Of a stretch of 64,000 nucleotides of DNA, positions 36,301 through 48,447 are shown in pieces. Numbering within the stretch: the first letter of the stretch is position 1; every line of letters begins with the position of its first letter. The stretch is from Cucumis sativus. Taxonomy: Eukaryota; Streptophyta; Magnoliopsida; Cucurbitales; Cucurbitaceae. A program made the translations under genes and the position numbers. The notes beneath the pieces are model-generated. The model did not search any database. It was not told the DNA's origin and worked only from the letters and a program-made list of their open reading frames with translations. The stretch is from assembly GCF_000004075.3 (NCBI RefSeq), contig NC_026661.2, positions 17,822,307 through 17,886,306 of the forward strand, given 5' to 3'.

Positions 36301-39300
36301 ATATACCTATAAATTTCAAAGTTTGAAATCATATTTGGAATCAATACCCCCATCTTAATGTATGAAAAGAGAAAATTAAAAACAATACTATTACTCACAC
36401 ACACACATATATATTATAAACTTTTCAAAAGAAGTTAAAATGTAATAACTTTCTAAAATAAAAGTTATACAACTTTTAAATAAGTAAAAATAACTTCAAT
36501 ATTAATACAAATAGTTTTCATATGATTCCCATTATAATATTTATAAAAAAATTTCTAAAAAAAATAGGAAAATAAATAATACAACTAATTTTGAAAGGTT
36601 TGTAACTTTGTATTATCACCCTCAAATGGTAATTAATGAATTCCAAAAGATAAAAGTAGTTAAATTGTTGATACCCTATTATTATATTTTTCTAAATATC
36701 TCATGGCACCTTTTTATAACTAAGAGATGAGTAAAAAGTTTTTAACCTTGATTAATTAACTTTTTGAGAAGATGGGTAAAAGTTTTTTTTTTTTTTTTCT
36801 TTTGCTTGACTCCCTCCTTTTTTAGAAGAATGGAAAGACTTTATTGTATGTAATAATTAGTTGGGTGAAATGTAAATGGAGTAAAAAGAAGAAAAAAATA
36901 AAAGCCCCTTTTAGTTTTTCCTTTCATAGCTTAAGTCGTTAGAGAATTTGTTCTTTTAATTTTTTTTATATGTATTGAATTAAAATAAAGCGAAAAGACT
37001 TCACATCCTAAGACTAAGACGTTATAAGAAAAAAAGTTATATATGTAACTAGAGGTAAATATGATAAATTGAAAAACTGAGCGAATCCAAAGGTGATCAA
37101 TTGAAGATAGGAAACGTTGATTTGGAAAAAATATAAACCGATGACATTTTTTTAACATTTTTAATCAATGTAAATCCTTCGATCGACAGACCAATGGTCG
37201 ATTTTTATTTTTTTATGGTTGGAATCGATTTTAAACATTTACTAACTTGAAACTGACTTTGACCAATTGATGTTCATCCTAAAATGCAAACAAATAAATT
37301 AAGAGATGAACATAGACAAAAAAAAAATGCATAAAAAACCCCTTAACTCAAGAAAAAATGTCCATAAGAGAATAAACGGCTTGAATCTCATAAAGTCTCG
37401 AGAATTTATTCATATTTATAGAAAGATACAAAAGATTAATTTATTTTTTTTCACTCTAAAGTGAATTTATTGTAATTGTATATTAAAAAAAGAGTCTTCA
37501 ACTTGGCTATTTGTTTAAAAATACCTTTATACTTTTAAAACGTACAATATTATTCTTACACATTTTAAAACATTTCAAATATACGGGTAAAGTATCAATT
37601 CCTTATAATTCTTAGACAGATATTGAGACATGAAATGGGCAGGACTAGTGGTAACCTATAACAAAATTTTGGACTACATCATTGTTTTAGATCATTTATA
37701 TTCATTTTTTTATGAAATTCTAAAGGATTTTTATTAAAGGGTAATTTTGAAAAAACCATGAACATCGGGGGTGCGTAGGTAACATTGTTACTTTTAAAAG
37801 ATATAGGTATTGTTGAGACCAATGTACGTCAAAAATCAAGAAGTTTTAGGTCCAAATCACCTACTCCATTTGTATTGTCTTTAAACAAATGACAAAAATT
37901 AAGAGTATTTTGTTTCGTAGACATGGAATCATAACTTTTTTTTTCTTTAAATAAGAAGATAACAATTCTAATTGGTAAACATAAAAAGACTTTAATGTAT
38001 TAACCAAGTTAATTTTGTTCAAATTGGCTAATCATATCAATTCTTCTAAAAATGAAAATTTTAAATTAAATCCTACTTTTTTATATTTTTAAACTTTTAC
38101 AACCAACTTGATCCTAAACTCTAAACAAGTTCATATGAAAAACGTCATTTCAACTTTTTTTTTTTTTTTTGGAAAAGTAAAATTTAGGGAGAGTCAAAAG
38201 TATTGAAAAAAAAAAGTTTTTTTCTTTTTTTTTTTGGAAGTTGAAATTGGAAAAAAGAATTGAAAAATGTGACTTTTCTCTTTCCTTTTATTGTAATTTA
38301 ATTGTTCATATTTTTTAAAAAAAAAAATAACTTTCAACCAACATTTCCAAATTCACCCTTCTCTTCTCTGCTTGCGTGTAAAATTTCCCTTTAATAAATC
38401 ACCCTTTTCATATAATCTTTCACTTTAACATCTTTTTATTTCCTAAAAAACATAAACAAATATTTAATTATCCTAAATCATTTTTAATTATGTCTTTTTA
38501 TTTATTCTTTTTAAAACTCTACCATTTTTCAATGGTGTCATGTCATATATATTCTTAAATTTATGTACCACTTGCTAAGCTTTTATATTTTTTTAAAAAA
38601 TACAATTGAGATCCCTATTTCAAATCTTGGGAGAGTTAAAAGGAATTTCAATAGAATCAATAATAATATATATATGAAAAAAACGAGACAAAACTACAAA
38701 TTCCACTTTAAACTTCTAGAATCCGATTTACTTTTTATTTACATTTTGAAAAATAAACTTAGTAAATATGACTTCATAAAAATAAAATAAAAATTATATT
38801 AGATATTTTTAGATTCAATAACTAAATTAACTCCATCAAGAGAAACCACTCTTAAACAAATCAATCAAGAACTTGAATGATACCGATATGATGTCTAAAC
38901 CTCTAGTACTTCTAGATATTTATAATTCAATCCCCACCACATCATTTCAAAGGTACTTCTTCTCATCTAAATTACATTTAAAAGCAAGTATATATATATT
39001 ATATATATATATATATCCTCAAATCTAACAAGAGCTAGAAATTCTTTTTAAAAAATAGAAAAACTTAAATGAGGAAGATGGGGAGGTGTGTTTTGTCGTA
39101 TATGTGGAAGAAAAATGAATTGAAGGGTTTGGCATATGTGTAAGAAATGGGTTGGACCTCTTCCTTCACACCTTCCTTCTAGAGATATATAAACTAATAA
39201 ATGAATCAAATTTTGTTCATGACATTAATTCTTTCTAGAAGCCTAAAGTTTAAACTCTCAATAGCACACCACTTTCATTATTTCATTTTCCTTCTAGAAC

Positions 39301-39529
39301 TTCTCCATTGCATGTTGTAATCAATTTGATTCACAACTTGCCTTTTCTTTTTTCTACTCCTTCCTCCAAACAATATTTATTTATTTATTTATTTTCTCCC
39401 CATTTTTTACACCAACTTTAGAAAATGACCCACAAAAGTATTTCTAATTTCAAGGGCAGCCCATGTTTTCTTTCTTAAAAAAAAAAAAAAAAAAGAAAAG
39501 AAAAAAGAAAACTTTTTTAGTTTTTGCTT

Positions 39530-39536
39530 TATATAA
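39530..39536 (+). promoter_or_regulatory. TATA box of the acidic-protein gene
   Basis: The word tatataa lies about 100 bases before the ATG at 39638 and is followed by a C-rich stretch (cctctccccatgccacaccc). This supports the frame at 39638 as a real gene. Confidence 0.5.
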
Positions 39537-39637
39537 CCTCTCCCCATGCCACACCCTCCATTTGTTAATATTCTACTAAATAAATCAACACATCACCTTT
39601 TTCTTGTTTTCTTATTCTTTTTTTCATTTTGATCATT

Positions 39638-40057
39638 ATGCTCTCATCTCCTCTCTTCTTCAACTTCTATCCTCACCATTTTGTTCATAACCAAGGCAAC
39701 CACATTGAGGATATTTCCTCTTATTTTCTCTTTGAGGCCACTGGGGACTCCGAGGTCGACCTTCAGAGCTCGTCTCCCGTCTCCACGGAGTTCAACGACG
39801 CGGAATCATGCACCGATGACACTGATCGTATTATGTTATGTAATAATGAAGATGATGAAGATGAAGAAGAGATGGGTGTTGAGAATGATGATGATGATGG
39901 GGATGAAGAAGAAGAAGAAGAAGAAGTAGTTGAAAGCAAGGCCATTGGGTTTTCAATAAAGTCAAATGCTTCTATTGATTCAACTAAGGATGAGTTCAAA
40001 ATGTTGAATGAAGTTGATAAAAACAGGTTGTTTTGGGAGACTTGTTTGGCTTCATAG
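39638..40057 (+). CDS. Small acidic protein of unknown function
   Basis: An intronless frame of 139 residues that I cannot assign to a named family. The N-terminus is hydrophobic and aromatic (MLSSPLFFNFYPHHF) and does not look like a clean signal peptide. Residues about 40-95 are Ser/Thr-rich and then almost wholly acidic, with runs of Glu and Asp. The C-terminus is more ordered and ends NEVDKNRLFWETCLAS. I have a weak memory of the NRLFWE.CLAS ending in other uncharacterised plant proteins, which would favour a real gene. A TATA box lies about 100 bases upstream. A run of 38 T starts two bases after the stop codon. Confidence 0.6.
   Translation: MLSSPLFFNFYPHHFVHNQGNHIEDISSYFLFEATGDSEVDLQSSSPVSTEFNDAESCTDDTDRIMLCNNEDDEDEEEMGVENDDDDGDEEEEEEEVVESKAIGFSIKSNASIDSTKDEFKMLNEVDKNRLFWETCLAS

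Positions 40058-40059
<2 letters not shown>

Positions 40060-40097
<38 letters not shown>
40060..40097 (+). repeat. T38 homopolymer directly after a stop codon
   Basis: The TAG stop is at 40055-40057. After two G residues, T runs unbroken from 40060 to 40097, so the predicted 3' UTR starts with a U38 tract. Confidence 0.9.
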
Positions 40098-41402
40098 CCA
40101 ATCTCATTTCTGAAAAACTGGGAGGGTTGTGGTGAAGGAAAAATGAAGGAAACTTGTGGGATTTCTTTCTTTTTTTAAAAAAAAAATATATACTTTTGTT
40201 GGTGTTGCTGTTTGATGTTTAAAATGTACATGAAAGCAAGAGATGGATTTTTATTGATCCATTTAAGACATTTCTTTTTCTTTTCGTTTGACTTTGTGTT
40301 ATTGCCTTCTTTTTCTGGGTTCATTTATGATGTTTTAAGATTTCTGAAGATGGGGTGGTAATTCTCAAGTTGGACCTACACAAAAACTATTCATTTTAAA
40401 TGGGCTAAATTGTAAATCTTGTCTCTGGTTTCAAGAAGTTTAGATTTCAGTTCTTATATTAAAATTTAATATTACCAATTTACATGATGACATATGTGTA
40501 AAAGACTAAGATGACTACTTTATCTTTTAGACTTGCTATTTTATTAAGTATGTAAAAGACTAAGATGTATCTAATTTTATACTGCTAAAAAAGAGTATAT
40601 AAATGAAAAATACAAAACTGTCACATGGTAATTTTTCACCGGACAACTCCTTGGACGGCATGAATTAAAGATAGGTGCAATCTAGAGAACCATTCTCTCT
40701 TTGATTTATTAAGTTTTCTTTGTGAGAAAGAAAAACACATAGTTTAGTTCTAAAAAAAAGTGAGGAGAGGAAGGCACACAATTTTTTAGAAGATCATTAT
40801 TATTTACGGTTCAAAGAAGGTTATTGTTTTATACCCAACAGGTTATTATAGTAAAAACTTACAACTTTATAAACTGTATGAATAAATTCTGAACTTTTCT
40901 TCAAATTATAGGACTAAATTTATGATTGGTCACTTCAAATATATGAGTTGAAAGCAAAGTCTGCAACTTCCTCGCTCCGTCCTATGATGGCGATTATTTT
41001 GGTAGGTGGCTGTTGAAGTTTGAAGTCATGATTTCAAAGATGACATCCAACACATTGTAATTGAAATTCAACAAAGTTATCTAAGAGATGATGAGAGTTT
41101 GGGAACATCATGAAACTTCAAATACATCCACAATAGCAATAACACAGTTCTACTAACAAGAGAATTTTCAAGGTTAAGTTTGTTTCGGTTACAAAAGAAA
41201 CGGATCAAGCGCGTTCAGCTCGAAGCTAAACTTTAGGAATCACAAAATCACACAAACAAGCAATCCTCTCTATCTTTTTTTTTTTTCGGGTCAAAGCCTC
41301 TCGCTAAATGTCGTGCTATGATACAAAAAAAAAAGCAAGCATCACTTTGAACTACTACAAAGAAAGCATATCACGAAGTACTGTCGTTGCCGGTGAAAGC
41401 TG
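40098..41402. other. Spacer between the acidic-protein gene and RopGAP
   Basis: The two genes converge here. The first part should hold the 3' UTR of the acidic-protein gene and the last part that of RopGAP. I see no coding sequence or named repeat. Confidence 0.55.
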
Positions 41403-44065
41403 TTAGACTGATTCCTTAGAAGCAACAACCATGGACGTCGACGAAACGGGTTCTCTCATTTTGTCATCAATCTGAATATCGATGAAGTTTTTACATGCCA
41501 TGGGGTCTTCTTTGTGAATGCTTTGTCCCTCGTCTTCGTGCAAACTCGTCCTTGAATCTTCTCCATCACTACTAGTACTACTAAGGCATGAGTTTTCGTT
41601 TTTACTATCAGTGAACGTTATACTGGACTCGACATTAAATCCTGAGCAGCTTCTTGGACTCAATTCCATGTCTAAATCACCTTCTTGTCTAGTTGAAGAC
41701 CTGCAAGACTCACTTTTTGTTTCATTCAATTGCCTCAAGAAGCAGTCCTCTATCTCACTTAATGACCCCTCCTCTTCATCTCCATCTTCACTGCTGTGAT
41801 TGTAATCATCGACATCATTCTCAACATCGGAGTTTGGTCCTCTCGATTCATCAGCAGTATCCATGTCTTCCTGACTGTCGAAATCTTCATGCATTTGTCG
41901 ATCGGAAGAATGAGATGACATGGGCGAATATCCTCCTGAAGAAGCCTCTTCCCGCTCACGTAAAGTTTTCATTATCAGTGTTTTGAGAAGGTTCATCACT
42001 TGAACAGCATGCATTAGGGCCGTCAATGGATCAGACATCTATCAAAGAAAATAGCAGAGTCAATCAACTTTAACGAGTCGAAAAACAACACTGAACACAA
42101 CATCATGCAAATGACTAAAATACTGATTGAAAACTTTTAATGCAAGTCGAATAGCCTAATAAAACATTTTTTTACTCATCTATCTCGGTTTAGACCTGAG
42201 TCATGTTCGGAGCAAAAACCATAGCAATATTCCTTGCGTTCATTTTGTTGGAATCCTCTTCCTCAACAACATCAGCCATAAGATCCACAGCCCAACCCAG
42301 CAAGGCAGCCTCAGTTGGTTTTAACTGCTTAACAAGCTCGACCGACTCCTCTTCGGTGTTACATTGCAGAACTTCCTCAGGAGAGAGTCCATCAAGCACT
42401 CCAGACGGAAGCTCTCGAAACCAAGCTTTAATTAGGCCAGCTAAGCAGTGGACATCAATGTTTTCAGGTATAATTCCCCTGTTCAATTTGTCCCTTACTT
42501 TCTCCTCTTGGCTATTCTCCGGGTTAATCCGAAAAATCCCTTCCGCCTGCAGCAAAAATCATCACAAAAAAACACATAAACATACAAACAAACAGGTAGA
42601 TACAAAACAATCCACCATTAACCACGATTTCGGTACCTTGAGACCTCCTTGACGGTACAATCGATCCTGCATTAGTAAAAGTATTGTCGGTACACTATTT
42701 CCTCTTGAATCAGTAGAGCATTGCATTGATTCAGCTGAGACCCCAAACACATTGGCACTGCAAAGTTAAGGTGTTCATAATTTAGTTGTACATGAAGAAC
42801 AGAGAAAACTAAATGATGTCGGGACCCCACTCGTTACATAATGTTCGTGGCCCACACAACTAATAATCAAAAGGCTCCTCCCACCAAATGACCAGCTCCA
42901 AGAAACAGTATTGTCATAGCCCGTGACACAATTCAATGTTCATTCTAAATGACAGGGAGGTGAGTTCCTTAATTGAGTGGAAGAACATTTTTATGAAAAA
43001 AGTCCTTTGATAGTACTGTTTAAATCAAATTGTGGACTTAAAGAGAGAAAATGTGAACTATTTCACGCTATAACCCAGTCTTTAAAACTAATTTTGTGCG
43101 AGAAATGTCTTAGTTCTTGTTGTATTGGAAGAAGAAGGCCAAGTTTTGGTCCTTCCCTCAACCCATTCGTCTAAAAAATTCTGGTAAAAAGAAAAGAGGA
43201 TTAGTAACTCCAAAACTAAAATGCCATGAAAAAGGCTCAAATTAAAGCCAAACCCAAACCAAAGATTTGAAGTGTAGAAGCAAAGATTAAGTCTTATCAA
43301 GAGCTCCTTCCAAAAGGCAAAAATGGCTATTTACAAACACTAAAAACTAGGAATCCAAGCAAAAAGCTTAACGGTTGAGCTCAAAAGATGGCATCCCAGC
43401 CAAACATATAAACACAAAAAGCTTAGATTCAAGACTCATGATGATATCCGTCCAAGTTCCAACGGAAAAAATGGCCACTTGCAAAATCTGAAATTAGAAA
43501 CCCAAGCAAAATGGCCAAAGGTTGAGCTAAAAAGTGGCACCCCAACCAAACATTTAAGCTCAAAAGGCTGAGATTCAAGTTTCACATTGAGCTCCTTCCA
43601 GGTTCCAAGGGAAAAAATAGTCACTTGGAACCTTTCCAAGCAGGAATCTGAAATTTTGGCTAAAAAAAAAACAAACCCAAGAAAGAAATGAACTCAAAAA
43701 CCCCAAAAAGAAAGGAAAAATCTTCACCTGGCACTGGGAACAGAACTGGGAATCTCAACTTCAAACTCAACAGGAAGTCCCAAAAAGCCATTGAAACGGT
43801 CAAAAGTGACATGGGCAATATGTCGAACATTTGTCGGCCATCCAATTTCCATGTGATGAACAGTAGAAATGAGATCCTCCCGACGATCAACACGGCAATA
43901 TACCATGGATTTCCTCAAAGCCGTCAACAGAACATCGACTACAGAGATTTGATTTTGGTCATCAGTAACTGAGCCTTTGGCTCCTCCTCCACTTTTGACC
44001 ATTTTGTTGGCTCCACCTCCGCCACCGCAGCCGCCGCCTCTTGTAACCATAACAATGCCTGTCAT
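41403..44065 (-). CDS. Rho-of-plants GTPase-activating protein (CRIB + RhoGAP)
   Basis: Stimulates GTP hydrolysis by ROP small GTPases, turning off polarity and stress signals at the plasma membrane. Coding exons in transcript order are 44065-43728, 42757-42637, 42546-42196 and 42038-41403, giving 481 residues. A Gly-rich start is followed by ISVVDVLLTALRKSMVYC, then the CRIB motif near 74-100 (IGWPTNVRHIAHVTFDRF). The RhoGAP domain spans about 114-300, with the likely arginine finger R159 in AEGIFRINPE and the helix NARNIAMVFAPNMTQ. The C-terminal 180 residues are Ser- and acid-rich. A CRIB motif next to RhoGAP is the plant-specific RopGAP layout. It matches Arabidopsis At4g03100 as I recall it. 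M1 could instead be M6 (MVTRGGG), which does not affect any domain. Confidence 0.94.
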
Positions 44066-47000
44066 TGTATTGATTCTGAAATTGGGTCAACTTCGTTTTG
44101 GTGGGGTTTTGAAGGAAGAATTGAAAATCTGAGAGATGGGTATGATGAATGAGGAGGAAGTGGGTTAATATGGGTTTTGTTTGTTTATGTTTGCATTGAA
44201 GGAAAGAAGTGAACTTGGCGTTGTTCTTCGAAGTTAAAACAAATTTCAAAAAAAAGGTTTCAAACGGCCACTTCAGTTTTCAAAAAAATTTCGCTTTTTT
44301 ATGTGCTCTTCTATCTGCACACACCACCGTTGCTCATTGCACCCCACTTTTTCTTTTTTTAATTTAATTTAACTATGTATTAAAATCAATTTTAAAAGTT
44401 AAAGAATTCATTAAACATAACTTAAGGTTTAGAAATTCATTGAACACAACTTTTTTTTTTTTTTTTTTTATAAATAAAAGATGTTTGTTCATTGAAGATC
44501 CAAATAATTCCTATTGTCTAAAAGGTTTTAATTATAATGTATTTAAGATTTTTCAATTTATTTTCTCACTAACTAAAGTAATTATAGACCTTTCTCCCTA
44601 CGGCTTATAGATTAAACATTAAAACATATTACTAATGGGAATTTAGGGTTAATCAATATGCCCTAAGCTTCACAATCTACCTATTACTTCATTCTAACTC
44701 ATTGACCTTAATGTGGATAAAATTTATGAGTCTACTTTTAGTTATTCAATTTCATTTATTATATAGCAAATCTAGACTTTCAAGCAATTAATTTACATAA
44801 AACTAGGAGCCAAACATTCTTTATTTATATATATATATAAATGATCATCTTAATTCAGTTTAATGATATGATTTAGGAAATATTACTAAGTTTACACATT
44901 TTTCAGACTTGGTGGGTTTCCAATGTATTATTTGAAGTTTTAAAAATATATATTGAAAATAAACGTTGAAATCAGATAAATCCAAACTTTCAAAGTTTGG
45001 ACTAAATTAACTTCTAAGTTGTATGAGTCAATTATTCCTACTTTTGTTTTTACTTTGAATTTGAGTTTGCCTGAATATGTGGGTATTTTTAAGTTTTTTC
45101 AAAGATTATATTACAAAAATTACTCTTATATATATATATATACACATACACATAGTTTAAATAATTTGAATTTATTGTTGAATGAACAAGGGTGAATATG
45201 GTTTTACGATTATTTTTCCATTATTTATTATTAGGGTAATTAAAATGAATAATGATTTTAAAAATAATAATTAAATATATAATCCTTTTTAAAAATTACA
45301 AAACCGATTTTGCTATATTTTCAATTTCTAAAAATGTTGACATGTGCTCATATTTTGAATATAAATACTATATTTGTACTCATTCTTTTTTTAAAATTAC
45401 TATTACGATTATTATTGAGAGAAAATAAAGGGGTATGGCCATTGGGCCCTTAAAATACAAATATTGGATTATTGATTGCTAAGGGCCGAATGGGGACAAA
45501 TTCGCCATTTCCGATGTTAGGATTTTGCTTTCTATGCCATTATTTTTATCTATTTTTCTATTTTTCACAACTATACCCTTTCTAAATATACATGTCTTAT
45601 ATGAAAATTATTTTAAACGGGTAAAATTATATTTAAAAATATTTTACAGATATATATTGTTTGTGTTGCTTCATCAACAATCAATGTCCTTTTTTCCCTA
45701 GAGTGATTTTGGTATATCTGTCTATTGTCAAACATACCATTGTGTTCTTTCAACCTAAAAAATTAAAAGAAAAAGAGATATATATATATCATTGTGTGAT
45801 TTAGCTTTAGACTCAGAAAGAAGATGAAGGCTTTATTTTATTAATTACCATAACAAAGAAATAGAAGGAAACGAAAAATGAAGATTTAGAAGAAATAGGA
45901 AAATGTGAAGGGAATTCGGAAAGTGGAAGAATTAAGGGAGGAGATTGAATGTGGTGGTGGAACCCCAGAAGTTGGTATGGTGAGCCGTAAAGCATGGGAT
46001 TAGAAAAGGGGCCTACGAAATCAGTGGAGAATGCAACACTCAGATTTCCCTCCAAAAACCAATGGTTTGAATTTCAAATTAAAATCACAAAGAGAGAGAG
46101 AGAGAGAGTTTCTATTTTATTTTGTGTGTTTTTTGTTTAATGATTTTATAATATAAATTTGGTTGATTGTGTGTTGGTCATTGGATGCTCTCTTTTAATT
46201 TGTGTCTCATTCAAAACTCCAACCTCTTATTTACATTTTAATTAATGCCTATTCACATGGAATCGATTTATTGTTTTTGTTATTATTGATATTTCTGGAT
46301 TTTTCTACTCTATATTTGGCTTCTTCTTTCTGGATTTTTCTACTATTTATTTCATGATGCTGACCGTTTCAAACTATTTAAAAAAAAAAAAAAAACAGAA
46401 TCATTTTGAATCATATAGAAAAAAGTTGGGTATTTTTTTAAACAAAAAAATACAATTCATGTATTTTATTTTAGGTTTATTTTTAAATATAGTAAAATCA
46501 ATAAAAAAAACATAAAACACAAATAAATTGTTTTTAAAAAGTTTGTCATTCAAAATAATTTTCAAATATGGTTGGGTTAATTAACATAAATGGCTCTCTC
46601 CTCAAATCATGGAATTTAAATTAAATATGTATTCTTTCCATTTCATTGAAAAACAGTGTAATTAAAGAATAAAGAAAAATCAAAGCATTGGTCTAGATTT
46701 CTTTAGACAAATGGCATCTGTTTTGTTTAAAAGTTTTTATCTCAAAATTTATGAATGGATATATTTTGTGAGGAAGGGTAATTTTGAGAAGAAAATTAGC
46801 TTATTAGATAATTTCCTAAATTTTGAAAATTTAAAATTAACACTTTCTCTAGTGGGATTTACCAGAATATCCCAAGCAACTTATTAAAATTTGAAATTAT
46901 ACCAAACCAACAACCAATACTATATCATTTCTAATTGTAAATAAATAAAACTATATGAAGAATAAATCATCTTTATTATTATTCAACATTACTACCTCTT

Positions 47001-48447
47001 ACATTTTCATTAATGTTGTTTTCTAATTTTATTAGCTTCAAACAAAGTTTCAACTATGTAGTGAATGAGCTCAAACACATTTAAGAAGAGCTACAAAATC
47101 TAAAAACTGTTCAACTCTATGGTTACATGGTGAAATTTCATAGTCAAAGTTCAAAGTTTCTAATCACGATAAGAACATATTTCATTGAGTTTTTAGGCTT
47201 CGAAATGTTATATTTTTTACTTGTAGTTGAACTTTGATTCTTTATAGTCCCAAATTTTAGACGTTATATTTTCACATTTAAGTTTAATTTTTTTTTGTCT
47301 TAAAATTAGATTTTGAAATTGAAAGGTAAAATTAATACAATTGAAATCTATAGACGACCAAAAAATATATTATTCTACACAATACTATTAGAATATTAGA
47401 AAATTTAGAAGAAAAAATGAAAAGTTAACTTTAAAGGTCTACGTCCCTAAGACTCAAAGATAGCACCAAAGTACTTGTTGATAGAGCAAAGTATAGGGTT
47501 CCACATTTATTTATAAGGCATAGCCTTTTTTCTTTCTCCTTAAAGAGAAGTCAATTATTAGAGATTCTCCTACTACTTTATAACAAACACCACACCTGTA
47601 TGAAGGGGAAATTATGTAATATATATCATAATATATACATGTTTGGATTATCCAAAAAGAATCCAAACCATTGCTTTGAGCACCATTTCTTTACCAAAAT
47701 CGTGTTTACTTCACCAATAATTGAAACCATATAATATGACTTAATATATGTTAGTTTAGATATGGATGATATTTCGTGGCCTCCAACTTATTCAATTTTT
47801 ATTTCATTTCTACCGGTTGTTTGGAACACAAACTATCTTAAGATTATTTTGAAACTTTCGTTTTCTACTCTATTTACTATTTTACATTAATTATTTATTT
47901 ATTTATTTACTATAGAGTTTACTATTTTCTTCTCAAACTAACATAATTTATACCTTAAATACATACTATTATAACTCAAATATTAAAATAATCTAACACT
48001 TCAAACACAAACTATCGTAATCCAACTATAATAACAACTCAATGCTCGTTCAAACCTAAAGGTTTCTTGAAAATTCATATTTAAATTAGATTTTAAAAGG
48101 TGACATAACAAATGAGTTATATTATGTTTTTAAAATTAAACTTGCTACGGTCAATTCAAAACAAAGTTTAACATTACAATTTCGAGAATCAAGATGCAGC
48201 TAATGTAAACGAAAAACCTAAAAACGTTGTCATATTTATCCTATGAAACAAATAGCATCATAATTTCAGTGTTGGAATAGCTAGCAATCACTTTTTTAAA
48301 TAAAGAAACATTTCACTGATTGATAATGAAATAAGGAGAAACTCCAGCACCTAGAGGCAAACAGGCTCTTCGATTAGATATTAAAAAGAAGCTAAAATGA
48401 GAAAATGATGCTTTAATTTACATCCAAAAAGAATTATTACTAAAGAA
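44066..48447. other. AT-rich intergenic DNA
   Basis: The first 200 bases are the likely RopGAP leader and promoter. The rest is AT-rich, with a T18 run near 44452-44470, TA tracts and a (GA)n tract at 46088-46107. An 80-codon frame at 46055-45813 on the minus strand (MEGNLSVAFSTDFVGPFSN...) has no recognisable domain and I do not call it. A MITE-like segment lies at 47813-48055. Confidence 0.55.
47813..48055. mobile_element. MITE-like segment related to the one at 13161
   Basis: The left end (ggttgtttggaacacaaac) and the reverse complement of the right end (aggtttgaacgagcattgag) share GGTT and GTTTG.AAC. The interior has tattataactcaaatatt and ccaactataataacaactc, as in the copy at 13161-13468. 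The borders are uncertain; TA occurs on both sides. Confidence 0.35.

Larger units (their letters stand above)
27829..39637. other. Gene-poor region of about 11.8 kb
   Basis: The first few hundred bases should be the BRN1 3' UTR. After that the region is very AT-rich with many microsatellites. A possible isolated exon lies at 28549-28613, and a repeat-like piece at 28960-29230. Less AT-rich patches of unknown nature lie at 30230-30520 and 34190-34480; the second has an antisense 90-codon frame (34478-34206) that resembles no family I know. No supported gene was found. Confidence 0.6.

Noticed and set aside
39763-40107. Lys- and Ser-run frame opposite the acidic-protein gene
   Set aside because: It is the reverse-strand shadow of the Asp/Glu runs and the T38 tract.
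43962-44249. Minus-strand frame of 95 codons overlapping the RopGAP start
   Set aside because: It is in another frame over the leader and first exon of RopGAP and has low-complexity composition.
45813-46055. 80-codon minus-strand frame starting MEGNLSVAFSTDF
   Set aside because: No domain, no good promoter, and it ends in a hydrophobic low-complexity tail. Could be a small gene but cannot be supported.
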